The position numbers were made by a program, and so were the translations under genes. 64,000 nucleotides of DNA, taken from assembly GCF_034424525.1 (NCBI RefSeq), contig NZ_CP139979.1, positions 2,815,001-2,879,000 of the forward strand. Direction: 5' to 3'. Below are positions 51,391 through 60,870 of the stretch, piece by piece. The notes beneath the pieces were generated by a model. It was not told the origin of the DNA. It did no database searches and saw only the letters and a list, made by a program, of their open reading frames with translations. How positions within the stretch are numbered: position 1 is the stretch's first letter; each line of letters begins with the position of its first letter. This DNA comes from Sphingobium yanoikuyae (GTDB taxonomy: Bacteria > Pseudomonadota > Alphaproteobacteria > Sphingomonadales > Sphingomonadaceae).

Positions 51391-52687
51391 AGCGCAAGGC
51401 TCGCATCCGCCTGGACGAAAGCGCACGCCCACTGCGTCGCCGCAGGTCGGCCTCGCCGCCATGCAGCGCGATCGCCAGTGCCAGCAACACCGGCACCGCC
51501 CACAGCCGTGCGTACATATGCGGGCTCGCGGCGGAAAAGAGCAGGAAGGTCGCCAGGACGGACAGGGCAAGCGCCCCGGCCAGCCTGTCCCGCTTCAACG
51601 CCGTGAACCCAATCACGCCGCCAACGCCAATCATCGCGATCCAGCCGACAAGGGCGAGAAAGCCGCCTTCCACCCAGAGCAGCAGATACATGTTGTGCAC
51701 CGGCGCGCCGGCCGGGCTGATGACGCGATCCTGATCCACACCGACACCGACGAACATATGATCACCGACGCGTTGCCACGCATCCTTGGCCAATCCCAGC
51801 CGGTCTTCGAACGTGCCCGCCTCCGCTATGTCGCCGGCCTCCAAGGCGTTCGCGACGCGCTTCTGGAACACGGCGGGCAAAGTGACATTGGCGGCGTTCA
51901 GAACGATGCCCAACGCAACGATACCGACCAGCCCGCCAAGAACATAAGCGCGAATGCGACGGTCGCCGAACAGGACGAAGAACAGGATCGCGACAACCAT
52001 GCTGCCAAAGGCGGTTGCGGACGCGCTCAGCAGCAAGGCATAGAACAGGACGCCTGCGATGACGAGCATCTGCCAGAGGCCGATGACCCGGCGTGCGCGC
52101 AGGTAGAAGGCAAAGGGCAAGGCCATCGAGATGGTTGCGCCATTCCAGTTCGCGTCGGTCGCGAAAGCCCCCAGCCGCCCGCTGCCGGACAGGAAATCGA
52201 GGCCCAGCGTGGCGCGCGCGTCTTCGAACGAGCCCGAATAGGTAAAATAGACGATGATCCCGATCAACTCCATCAGGAACACGCCGAACAGCAAGGCGCA
52301 GGCCAGCCGGTTGGTGTTGGCGGCACCATGCCCCATCAGCAGGAAAGGCAGCACCGCCCAGGCCACGCTATATTGCAGGGCGACGATGATCCAGCGCGTG
52401 GGATCATGGCAGAAGAGCGAACTGACGAGCAGGCCGCCCATCATCAGGGCGAAGGCCGCGAACCAGAGCGGCGACAGCAGGCCGAAGGGTTCAAGCGGAA
52501 TATGTTTCCGGACCAGCAACTGCGCGCCCCCGATCAGCAGGCACAGGTCGCTGACCGTGAACATGATGTCGATCGACGGGCGCCATGACAGATAGGCCGC
52601 CAGGAATATGCCGACCATGATCGCCGTTGGCGGGCTGTCTGCCATCGCCCGCGCATCGGCCACGGTGCCTTCAGACGCACTGCTCAT
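51377..52687 (-). CDS. O-antigen ligase/polymerase family protein (Wzy/WaaL-like)
   Basis: 436 residues, about eleven membrane helices. The large periplasmic loop contains RLGLAKDAWQRVGDHMFVGV followed by GVDQDRVISPAGAPVHNMYL, the Wzy_C signature (GxG...HNxYL). Polymerises repeat units or ligates glycan to its acceptor. ATG 52687 overlaps the acyltransferase stop (ATGA). Confidence 0.83.
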   Translation of the reverse strand: MSSASEGTVADARAMADSPPTAIMVGIFLAAYLSWRPSIDIMFTVSDLCLLIGGAQLLVRKHIPLEPFGLLSPLWFAAFALMMGGLLVSSLFCHDPTRWIIVALQYSVAWAVLPFLLMGHGAANTNRLACALLFGVFLMELIGIIVYFTYSGSFEDARATLGLDFLSGSGRLGAFATDANWNGATISMALPFAFYLRARRVIGLWQMLVIAGVLFYALLLSASATAFGSMVVAILFFVLFGDRRIRAYVLGGLVGIVALGIVLNAANVTLPAVFQKRVANALEAGDIAEAGTFEDRLGLAKDAWQRVGDHMFVGVGVDQDRVISPAGAPVHNMYLLLWVEGGFLALVGWIAMIGVGGVIGFTALKRDRLAGALALSVLATFLLFSAASPHMYARLWAVPVLLALAIALHGGEADLRRRSGRALSSRRMRALRYARG

Positions 52688-53865
52688 GCCTCGCCTCCCG
52701 CTGGCTGCGCCTGGGCCGTCGCGCTGCTCTTTTCCCGATAGATACGCTGCCCGAAAAAGCGTTGATAGGGCCAGATTTCCAGGCTGATATGGACGAGATG
52801 GGTGAGCGGCATGGTCACGGCCACCACGACCGCAGCGAAGATCGCGATCGATCCCAGCACATTGTCGGTGAACCAGCCGAAATGGTCGAATATCCTGCGT
52901 ATCCCGTAATAGCTGTAGGGATGCACGAGATAGAGGCTGTAGCTGACGGTACCGAGATAGCGGAACAGCGGATTGTCGAGCGCGCGGGCGGTCAGGCTGC
53001 CCGGCTGGATCGCGCAATGGAAATAGAGTCCGGCCGACAGGATGATCGGCACCAGGACCGGATCGGCAAAGTCGCTCCAGCTATATTCGAAATGGCCACG
53101 GCTGGCGAAGGCGATCATCGCGATCAGGCTTGCAAGCTCCAGACCGCGCGCCGGGATGGGCCAGCGCCACGGCCTGGCACTGGCCAGTCGGATTGCCGCG
53201 CCGATGACAAAATAGATGGCGATCGGATGGGTCAGCAGGAAGATCAGTCCGACCATGATTGCGACGGCGGCGCCCGCGCGGTTACGATGATGCACCGTAA
53301 AATAGACGATCCCGTACATCAGCAGGTAGAAGATCACCTCGTAGGTCAGGCTCCACGCATTGGGCGTAAGCTGCTCGGTGCCAGTGAAAAGGTTGATGAA
53401 CAGCAGGCCCGAAATCACCGCTTTCGTCGAATTGAGCGCAGGATAGGCATTGGTAATTGCGTTCAGCGCGATGAAGAGCAGCGAAAGCACGAAAAACAGC
53501 GGATAAAGCCGCAGGAAGCGGCGCAGCGCAAATTGCTGCGCGCCATAACGCATTGCGCTTGGCAGGATGACATAGCCGCTGATGATGAAGAACAGTTCGA
53601 CACCAAAAGTGCCTAATGCCCAGGCGCCTGCAATGCCCTGCACATAGGCATCATTCTGGGCATAGATATGTTTGGCGGTGCCGCCCAGAATATGCGCCAG
53701 CAGCACCATCATCGCTGCCAGGCCCCGCAAGCCGTGCGCCGCGACATTGAACCCGCCCCCGGCTGTGTCGCGCGGCGAAGCCGGCCGGGTCGGACCGGAT
53801 GAGCGCGCCAGCAAGGCAGAGGTCGCCTCGCTAGCGATGGGGCGTCTCCTGCCCGGCGCCAGCAT
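52684..53865 (-). CDS. Membrane O-acyltransferase (acyltransferase 3/OafA type)
   Basis: 393 residues with about ten helices. The N-terminal HGLRGLAAMMVLLAHIL holds the family R-x-x-A/H pair, FGVELFFIISGYVI is the FFxxSG motif, and WSLTYEVIFYLLMY is typical. Adds acyl groups (often acetyl) to sugars during export. The start is taken as ATG 53865, giving a 35-bp overlap with the preceding gene; no better start is seen. Confidence 0.85.
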   Translation of the reverse strand: MLAPGRRRPIASEATSALLARSSGPTRPASPRDTAGGGFNVAAHGLRGLAAMMVLLAHILGGTAKHIYAQNDAYVQGIAGAWALGTFGVELFFIISGYVILPSAMRYGAQQFALRRFLRLYPLFFVLSLLFIALNAITNAYPALNSTKAVISGLLFINLFTGTEQLTPNAWSLTYEVIFYLLMYGIVYFTVHHRNRAGAAVAIMVGLIFLLTHPIAIYFVIGAAIRLASARPWRWPIPARGLELASLIAMIAFASRGHFEYSWSDFADPVLVPIILSAGLYFHCAIQPGSLTARALDNPLFRYLGTVSYSLYLVHPYSYYGIRRIFDHFGWFTDNVLGSIAIFAAVVVAVTMPLTHLVHISLEIWPYQRFFGQRIYREKSSATAQAQPAGGEA

Positions 53866-55003
53866 GGAGCATGTCGTCATAGATCGCCATGATCGCATCG
53901 GCATGGCGCGCTTCGCCGAATTTGAGCAAGGCATCGGCCCGCGCAGATTGGCCGATGCCTTCCATCATCGCAGGATCGCGTAACAGGGTGGCGCAGGCAT
54001 CGGCCAGCGCCTGAGCGTCCTCTGGTGGAACAAGACGCCCCGTCTCACGGTCTCGGATAGCTTCGATATTGCCACCTGATGCAGTCGCGACGACCGGCGT
54101 TTCGACCAGCATCGCCTCGATCAGCGTTCGTCCGAAAGGTTCGTCGATCGCCGGCACCATCAGTAAATCGCACCCCGCCAGCCAGAAGGCGCCGGGAGTG
54201 CGAAAACCCATCAGATGGATCGCGTCGCCGACGCCTTGCCGCCGGGCACGATCCGCAACCTGGGCGTCCATGCCGTCAAGCGCCTCGCCGAAGAGCACAC
54301 CCCGCGCATCGAGTTCGGGCGCGACACGGCGAAGCGCAGCAATTGCATCGACGAACAGCAATGGCCGTTTGCGGTCGATCAGGACGCCCGAGAAGCCGAC
54401 AAGATTGGCGGTGGGCGGTGCATTGATGAGTTCGAGTATCGCCTGCCGGGCCGCCCATCGATCGCATTGGATGGATGTATCGAAAGGGCTGTGTACCACA
54501 TCGGTACGCAGCCTGCGGCGCAGGCCGCCTGCCTGGTCGCCGGCGAAGTGCGACACCGCAACCACCCGGTTGGCCAGCAGCGGCGCAACCATCCTCAATC
54601 CCAATGCATCGGGTGAACCACGGTGATGCCAGAGCAATTGGGCTCCTGCCAGCCGAGCGGCCAATGCCCAGGTCGCATGGGTGCGCCCGTCATTGCTGTG
54701 GACGATGGCAACCTGGCGTTTGCGCAGGAACCGGGCCAGAGGAATGGCGCCTCGCGTCAGCTGCAGTGCCCGCAACGGGCCGACCCTGCGGCCGTGCTGG
54801 AGAGAAATGGAAGCGGGAATGGCCTCGACAGCAATACCCCTGTCCGCAAACAGCCGGGCGATGATGCCCTGCGGGTTCTGGACGATGACGAGCGGCGCGT
54901 AACGCTGCTGATCGATCTTGGCGATCAAGCTGCTGGCAGAGATATGGCTGCCCCCCACCAGGTCTCCCACGAAGGGAAAGCATATGGTGACGGCCGACGG
55001 CAT
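53831..55003 (-). CDS. Glycosyltransferase family 4 (GT-B)
   Basis: 390 residues. N-terminal domain with FVGDLVGGSHISASSL and a C-terminal GT1-type domain: VGFSGVLIDRKRPLLFVDAI, GFRTPGAFWLAGCDLLMVPA, then DEPFGRTLIEAMLVETPVVA, the EX7E retaining motif region. Cytoplasmic, adds a sugar to the lipid-linked repeat unit. ATG 55003 comes 1 nt after the methyltransferase stop. Confidence 0.88.
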   Translation of the reverse strand: MPSAVTICFPFVGDLVGGSHISASSLIAKIDQQRYAPLVIVQNPQGIIARLFADRGIAVEAIPASISLQHGRRVGPLRALQLTRGAIPLARFLRKRQVAIVHSNDGRTHATWALAARLAGAQLLWHHRGSPDALGLRMVAPLLANRVVAVSHFAGDQAGGLRRRLRTDVVHSPFDTSIQCDRWAARQAILELINAPPTANLVGFSGVLIDRKRPLLFVDAIAALRRVAPELDARGVLFGEALDGMDAQVADRARRQGVGDAIHLMGFRTPGAFWLAGCDLLMVPAIDEPFGRTLIEAMLVETPVVATASGGNIEAIRDRETGRLVPPEDAQALADACATLLRDPAMMEGIGQSARADALLKFGEARHADAIMAIYDDMLHAGAGQETPHR

Positions 55004-55004
55004 G

Positions 55005-55877
55005 CTAGATGGCCCATTGCTCGGGCAACGGGGTTTCAAGCATCAGCCATTCCACTTCCGACCCGCCGCAGAAACGGTCCACGACGTCCAGAAAACGGCC
55101 ATTAGCAGAAACCTGGAACAGCGTGCCGACATGGCATCCCCGAGCAGAGCGGGCGATCAGCAGGAAGGCCCCGGGCCCGGTCAGATAGCGCACGATGTTG
55201 GCCATCGCCCGGCGCAGCGCCTCTTCATCGAAATAGCCGCGATTTAGGATGTTGCAGGCCCGGATGAAGTCAAACCGATGGCGGAACGCGGGGGTATCGA
55301 CAAAGATGTCATTCTTCTCGATCTGCACGTTCGACGCGGCCTTCAGCCGCGGACTGATGAGGCGCACGGGCGTGACGTCCCCGTCCCCCTGCTTTATGAG
55401 GCGCTGGGCACGTCCGCCCAGCCAGGCATTTGCCAGAGCGCGCACCGCGAGCATGCCGGTGGCATAGTCGGCCCGACGACCCCAGGGGCGTACCACCCGG
55501 CCCAACACATCATATTGCAACGGATGTCCCGCCTCGTCGGTCAGCACCCGCACGCCCGGATAGGCCTTCACCAATCGACCGTCGATGGCGATGTCGGTGC
55601 CGACCACGGCCGGCATATGCCCACAGGCCAGCAATCGCTCATAGAGGGCAAGCGTCGTCGCACCGGACGATATGCCGATATCAAGAACCTGCCCGATGGT
55701 GGCGCCACTCAATTCGAAACTTTCCAGACAACGAGCATCCAGGTCATGGAAGCGATCGCTTGCTGTCCGTTTGAAGGTCGAGTTGCGCGTGCGCAGATCC
55801 GAAAAGAAACGATCTTCGACATCGGTCGAAGTCGGCTTTCGGGCGGGATGAAAAAAGGCTTTGGCGGTGATGGACAT
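55005..55877 (-). CDS. SAM-dependent methyltransferase-like protein
   Basis: 290 residues. SAM-binding motif I reads VLDIGISSGATTLALYERLL (about residues 65-84), acidic motif II GTDIAIDGR; RFDFIRACNILNRGYF fits the post-motif of CheR/class I methyltransferases. Probably methylates a sugar of the surface glycan, by context. First gene of the minus-strand run ending with the RTX adhesin; divergent from the flippase gene. Confidence 0.7.
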   Translation of the reverse strand: MSITAKAFFHPARKPTSTDVEDRFFSDLRTRNSTFKRTASDRFHDLDARCLESFELSGATIGQVLDIGISSGATTLALYERLLACGHMPAVVGTDIAIDGRLVKAYPGVRVLTDEAGHPLQYDVLGRVVRPWGRRADYATGMLAVRALANAWLGGRAQRLIKQGDGDVTPVRLISPRLKAASNVQIEKNDIFVDTPAFRHRFDFIRACNILNRGYFDEEALRRAMANIVRYLTGPGAFLLIARSARGCHVGTLFQVSANGRFLDVVDRFCGGSEVEWLMLETPLPEQWAI

Positions 55878-56015
55878 AACGTCTCCCCTGCCTGTTCCTT
55901 ATCATCCAGCGTCGCTGCGGTGATCGGCAATTTGGGATTACATCTACAGGAAAGCTGCGCTTTTATCCTGATTGGTTCCATGAATTAGCGACGATCATGG
56001 TGGAGGGACATGGCT

Positions 56016-57374
56016 ATGGAGAGGGCGCACCCGCTATTGTCGTTCATCATCTCGACCCACGCATGGGGGCTTCGAGCCATGTCGCACCGGCGCGTGCGCG
56101 CCGTCACCCACCTGCTGAGCGGAACGGCGGCGACACTGGGCATCACGCTACTTTCCATCGCCCTTACGGCTCGACTGCTACATCCCGCGGCCTATGGCAT
56201 CCTGGCAATGATCCTGACACTGGGACAGGCAAGCGAGCGCTTGTTGAGTTTCCAGTCTTGGCAACCGGTCATCCGCTATGGCGCCAGCCTTGATCACGAA
56301 AAGGATTCCGCAGCGTTTTTCGCGCTGCTCAAATTCGGACTGTTGCTCGACCTGGGCGGCGGCGTTGCGGCGTGGGTGGTGGCGAACGGGATTGCACTGA
56401 CGGGGCAATGGCTGCTCGGCTACAGCGACGAAACCCTGCAAATGGCCCTCATCTTCCTGGTGTCGCTGCTGTTTAGCTATAATGGCGTGGCCACGGCGAT
56501 ATACCGCCTGACCGACCAATATCGCATGATCGCACGCATTCAGGTCGCCAATGCGCTGCTGAGACTGGCGCTGATCGGCATCGCCTTCGTGATGGATGCA
56601 GACCTGTTCGAGATGGTGCTGATCTGGACATTTACCCAGATCATCATGTCGATTTCCAATTTCATCTTTGCGATACGCCTTCTGCCCGCGCCAGGCCTGC
56701 GCGCCATTTTCGACGCCAGCGTCGAAGGCATCAACGAGCGCTTTCCGAAGGTATGGCGCTTTGCCCTGGGATCCAATTTTTCCCTGACCGTCTGGTCGAG
56801 CGCCCAGCAGGTCGACACGCTGATCGTCGGCTGGCTTGCCGACCCGGCAAGCGCGGGCCTGTTTCACATCGCCAAGCGGATCAGCCGCGTCGTGCAACAG
56901 ATCGGCAGCCAAGTGGAATCGGTCGTCTATCCAGACCTCAGCCGGCTGGCGGCGGCCGGCAATCGCCGCGCCTTCGTGCGGGTGGTGATACAAACCGAGC
57001 TAATCCTGCTCGCCTTTGGCATGGCCTGTTTCCTCACCATCCTGATCGCCGGCGCGAGCCTGATGCGCCTGATCGTTGGAGCGCGATTTGCCGGGGCGGT
57101 ACCGCTCCTCATCGTCCAGATCCTGGCGGTGACGATGACGATCAGCGGCGCGGCCAGTCGCGCCGGGCTGCTGTCGCTGGGGGAACAGCGGGGCGTCCTA
57201 CGTACCGTGGTGGCCTGTGCCATGGCCTTCTACTGCTCGGTCGCCCCGCTGATCATGGAATTCGGTGCCATGGGTGCCAATCTAGCCCACCTGGCCTTCG
57301 GCATCGTCTGGCTCGGCGGTCTCAGCTTCAACCTTCGCCGCGCGATCAAGGTCGCCCCCTGGCAACAGCGATAG
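56016..57374 (+). CDS. Wzx-like polysaccharide flippase
   Basis: 452 residues, about twelve membrane helices, MATE/MOP-type: LLSGTAATLGITLLSIALTA near the start and KRISRVVQQIGSQVESVVYP then DLSR, the usual loop after helix 8. Flips lipid-linked repeat units across the inner membrane. GGAGGG lies 9 nt before ATG 56016 and only 3 nt before ATG 56010, so the later start is preferred. Only plus-strand gene in this polysaccharide region. Confidence 0.87.
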   Translation: MERAHPLLSFIISTHAWGLRAMSHRRVRAVTHLLSGTAATLGITLLSIALTARLLHPAAYGILAMILTLGQASERLLSFQSWQPVIRYGASLDHEKDSAAFFALLKFGLLLDLGGGVAAWVVANGIALTGQWLLGYSDETLQMALIFLVSLLFSYNGVATAIYRLTDQYRMIARIQVANALLRLALIGIAFVMDADLFEMVLIWTFTQIIMSISNFIFAIRLLPAPGLRAIFDASVEGINERFPKVWRFALGSNFSLTVWSSAQQVDTLIVGWLADPASAGLFHIAKRISRVVQQIGSQVESVVYPDLSRLAAAGNRRAFVRVVIQTELILLAFGMACFLTILIAGASLMRLIVGARFAGAVPLLIVQILAVTMTISGAASRAGLLSLGEQRGVLRTVVACAMAFYCSVAPLIMEFGAMGANLAHLAFGIVWLGGLSFNLRRAIKVAPWQQR

Positions 57375-57401
57375 GGCCACAAGGCTTTTCCGATCACACG
57401 C

Positions 57402-57443
57402 AAAAAGGACCGATCAACCCATGCGGTTCACCGGTCCTGTTTT
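57402..57443. terminator. Bidirectional terminator
   Basis: Stem AGGACCG/CGGTCCT (57406-57438) with inner AACC/GGTT pairing, AAAAA to the left and GTTTT to the right, between convergent flippase and tyrosine-kinase genes. Confidence 0.78.
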
Positions 57444-57463
57444 GGTCCTGCTGGGACGGCACC

Positions 57464-59758
57464 TCAATTGAAATGCAGCGCTTCCACCACGCGACGCTTG
57501 GAACGGCGCCAGCTGCGCAACAGGCGCTTGTGCATCGCACCAGCCTCCGCCGGATCATCGGCATCATAATATTTGGTCAGTCGAGCGATATGGTGGATCG
57601 CATCGCCATAGCCGCGTCGTGCATGGGCCGGATAATCCACCATGTTGATGACCGCTCCGGTAATCGGCCGCTCGAACATCTCCATCGCCACCCGCGCGGC
57701 TTCGGGACTGGTCATGCCCCAACGCAGTACCAGGATCGTCGAATCGGCATATTCGGTGAGCGTCTTGGCATCGCGCACCGGCAGGATCGGCGGCGCATTC
57801 AGGATCACCAGATCATAATGTTGTCGCAGCGCATTGACCATGCGTGGCAGACGAGGCGAGGCGATCAGCGCACCCGGGTCCATGGGCGTATCGCCGACGG
57901 CAATTACCGAAAAATGGCTGTCTTCCTGGATGACGGGCAGATCCTCCAGGCCAGCACGACCAGTGAGATAGCCAACGACACCATTGCCCTTGCAATCGGC
58001 CTCGATATTGGGGCGCCGCAAATCGAAATCGACGACGACCGCGCGCCTGCTGACGGCGCCAGCCGCAGCCGCCAGACTGGTGGCGATGGTGCTCTTGCCC
58101 TCGCCATCCAGCGGAGACGTCACCACCACCACCTGAGAGCCGGGACCATGGCGCGATTCCAGTTCGATCAGCAGATTGCGGATCGCCTCGGCAAAGCGGG
58201 ACCGGGGTTTGGATTCTACGACCGCATGAACCGGTTCATCTTCGCGCCCATCACTGAGATCGGGCACCATCGCAAGTGTGGGAATGCCAAGCAGGCGCCG
58301 GACCTGCGCCGCCGTGCGGATCGTCGTATCCATCGTATCGACCACGAAGGCGACGATCAGGCCGAGCAGAAGAAAGGCCAGCATCGCCACCGCCAGAACC
58401 CGTTGCGGGATCGGATAGCTGGGCACCGCTGGCAGAGAGGCGCGAGAGATGATCGAGATGTCGGGATCCACATCGACGGGCGCCGTGATCTTTGCGTTCA
58501 GCGCGGCGACCAACGACATGTACAGTGTGTTGGTGGCCTCCGCCTTGCGCTCCAGCCCCCGCAGCGCGACCGCCTGCCCTCCCGACGCCAGGGCCTGCGA
58601 ACGGATGCTGCTGATGCTGGCGTCGATCGCGCCGCGCCGGGCGGCGCTAGCCGCCGACACGGCCGACAATTCGCCCTGCAACCGCGCCGTTTCCGCCGCA
58701 ATGCGCGGGCCGATCGTGGCCAGTTCCGCCTTGGTCTTGACGACATCAGGATAGCCCGGACCGAACATCGCACTCAGTTCACCCAGACGCCGCGACAAGG
58801 TTGCCTCCTGCTGTCGCAGTTCGATGAGCAGCGGGGATGTCGCCGTCGCCGGTCCTCCACTGAGTTGGGCAAGCCGGCTGGCATAAGCGCTTTCCGCACG
58901 GGCCTGGGCCAGAATGCCGGCCGACTGGTCGACCTGGGCAGCGCCGCTGACTTCGGGATTGGATGCCAATATGCCATGGGCCGCGCGGAAACTGGCGGCG
59001 GCGCCATCAGTCTGCTGCATGGCGGTACGCACCTGCACGACCCGCGCGGTCAGCGCCTGGATTTCCTTATCGCGCGATTCCTTGGCGTTCTTCAGTCCAC
59101 CTTGAATATAGGTTTCGACCAGCCGATTGGCGATCAGGGCCGCCTTTGCCGGGTCTTCCGACGAGGCGGTCACCTTGATCGTGCTCGACCGGCCGACGCG
59201 CATGATGTCGACCTTGTCGAGCAAACGATCGACCACTCCTTCGCTCCGCGAGCGTTCGGCCGCCTCCGCGCGCAGGCTGGGGTCCACTTCCACGGGGCGA
59301 TTGCCCAGGATCACTTCCCGGACCCAGGATCCGACGCCCCGGGCTTCTCCCGGCTTGCGGGCAAATTCGGGATCATCATCCAGATGCAGCGTCGTCGCTG
59401 CCGCCCGCGCGAGACGCCGGGAGCGCAGCATTTCGACTTTCGTCTCGATCTGCGTTTCCTGGTTCGGGCTGAGGATGGTCGTGCCGGTGACCGATGTTTC
59501 CGCGTCGGGCGGCTGGACCACGACGGTCGCAGCGCTGCTGTAGATGGGCGTGATGTTGATCAGGACCATGATCGTCATCGCCATGCCGAGCACGGTCAGC
59601 GTGGCAATCAATATCCATCGCCGTCGGATCATCCGGAAAAAATCGTGAACGCCAAAATAGCCCGTACGGGTGCTTGGCTGCGGTGCCCGCGCCGCTCCCA
59701 TAAATATATCGCCAGGGGTAAAATTAGAAGGAACGATGAGGGCGTCGCCTGAAGACAT
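57464..59758 (-). CDS. Wzz/BY-kinase fusion: polysaccharide co-polymerase and tyrosine autokinase
   Basis: 764 residues. A Wzz domain with two membrane helices (about 45-68 and 420-445), a coiled-coil periplasmic part and the PxxP-like VPSYPIPQRVLAVAMLAF before the second helix; then a cytoplasmic BY-kinase: Walker A SPLDGEGKSTIATSLA, Walker A' VVVDFDLRRPN, Walker B-like LVILNAPPIL where the usual Asp is Asn. The C-terminal Tyr cluster is sparse (RRGYGD, TKYYDADD). Controls chain length and export. GGAAGGGG before ATG 59758. Confidence 0.87.
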   Translation of the reverse strand: MSSGDALIVPSNFTPGDIFMGAARAPQPSTRTGYFGVHDFFRMIRRRWILIATLTVLGMAMTIMVLINITPIYSSAATVVVQPPDAETSVTGTTILSPNQETQIETKVEMLRSRRLARAAATTLHLDDDPEFARKPGEARGVGSWVREVILGNRPVEVDPSLRAEAAERSRSEGVVDRLLDKVDIMRVGRSSTIKVTASSEDPAKAALIANRLVETYIQGGLKNAKESRDKEIQALTARVVQVRTAMQQTDGAAASFRAAHGILASNPEVSGAAQVDQSAGILAQARAESAYASRLAQLSGGPATATSPLLIELRQQEATLSRRLGELSAMFGPGYPDVVKTKAELATIGPRIAAETARLQGELSAVSAASAARRGAIDASISSIRSQALASGGQAVALRGLERKAEATNTLYMSLVAALNAKITAPVDVDPDISIISRASLPAVPSYPIPQRVLAVAMLAFLLLGLIVAFVVDTMDTTIRTAAQVRRLLGIPTLAMVPDLSDGREDEPVHAVVESKPRSRFAEAIRNLLIELESRHGPGSQVVVVTSPLDGEGKSTIATSLAAAAGAVSRRAVVVDFDLRRPNIEADCKGNGVVGYLTGRAGLEDLPVIQEDSHFSVIAVGDTPMDPGALIASPRLPRMVNALRQHYDLVILNAPPILPVRDAKTLTEYADSTILVLRWGMTSPEAARVAMEMFERPITGAVINMVDYPAHARRGYGDAIHHIARLTKYYDADDPAEAGAMHKRLLRSWRRSKRRVVEALHFN

Positions 59759-59885
59759 AGGATATCCCCTTCCAACAACGATATCATTCGAAGGCGGAAC
59801 TGGAGCAGACAAAGCTCGCTTCAACAGTCGCCCACAGCACGAAACGCCGACGCAGCCTTGGAAAATCCGACTGGCTAGTCGTCAC

Positions 59886-60620
59886 TCAAGCCACGTCGGC
59901 CAGCCTTAAAGGGAAGCGTGGTACCACGGCCGCGCATGGCGACTGCTCGCCGTTCTGCTGAACTGGTTCACCCAGCAAACCGCGGCTTAATGCCCAGATT
60001 GCGGCCTGCGTCCGATTAACAACGTGAAGCTTCCGGAGAATGGATTTGACATGAACCTTCACCGTGGCCTCGGTAATGTTGAGCCGGCGGGAAATGATCT
60101 TGTTGGGTTCACCCCGGATCAGACCCCGCAATATTTCCACCTCACGGTCCGACATCTTCACATCTTCAATGCGACCGTCATTATCGTTCCAGCGCAAATT
60201 GGTATCGAGCCCCGCAAGTTCAAAAATGATGCGAGAGGGCACGATCTTTTCGCCGAGTGCCACCAGATTGATCATTGCTGCAAGGCTAGCGCAGGAAGTG
60301 TCTTTGCCAATATAGCCGGCCACACCCGCCTGAAACGCCTGGGCAACCATCGCGCATTCACAATCATGTCCCAGCATGACGATCAATGCCTCGTCCTGAA
60401 GTATATGCGCCTCCCGACACATTTCGAGCGTCGCTTCATCGGACGAGGAGGCCATCACCAGAAGGTTGTTCACGCCGTGGCTGCCAGTTTCCAGCGGAAT
60501 ATCAGCCAAATTTCGGAAAACGCCGACGACATCCAACGATCTTTCCGTCAGAATACGTCGCAGACCTTCGCCTTCGATCTCATTTTGCGTGACGATGATC
60601 ACTTGCAGTTGATTGCTCAA
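59886..60620 (-). CDS. LuxR-family regulator with degenerate receiver domain
   Basis: 244 residues. C-terminal LuxR helix-turn-helix (MSDREVEILRGLIRGEPNKI then ISRRLNITEATVKVHVKSIL) is intact. The N-terminal receiver keeps its fold (VIIVTQNEIEGEGLRRIL; GVAGYIGKDTS with Lys) but the acidic pocket reads QNE and the phospho-acceptor strand reads LLVMASSS, with no Asp. It lies 127 bp upstream of the tyrosine-kinase gene in the same orientation and probably controls polysaccharide genes without classical phosphorylation. Confidence 0.85.
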   Translation of the reverse strand: MSNQLQVIIVTQNEIEGEGLRRILTERSLDVVGVFRNLADIPLETGSHGVNNLLVMASSSDEATLEMCREAHILQDEALIVMLGHDCECAMVAQAFQAGVAGYIGKDTSCASLAAMINLVALGEKIVPSRIIFELAGLDTNLRWNDNDGRIEDVKMSDREVEILRGLIRGEPNKIISRRLNITEATVKVHVKSILRKLHVVNRTQAAIWALSRGLLGEPVQQNGEQSPCAAVVPRFPLRLADVA

Positions 60621-60870
60621 AGTCGCCTCCGAGAAATTAGGAGCGCCTTCGCTTTCACGCAGCGAACTCGACTATGGCATCAACTGCCAGAGAGCGAGGA
60701 ACCCCTTCAGAGGGAAAGCCTGCTTTTTGCAGCATCCGGCTCTCCGATCGCGACCCTTCCCTGCCTAAGAGCTATAGTAATCGGAAAAACAATCAAGCTT
60801 TTCCAATAGGTGCATTTGAAGGGCAAGCTCAAAAGTATTAGTAAATTTTGTAAATTCCTTTGAAGGAAAA

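Noticed and set aside
56753-59752. 999-codon plus-strand open frame
   Set aside because: Overlaps the end of the flippase gene and runs antisense to the Wzz/BY-kinase gene; composition is that of a shadow frame.
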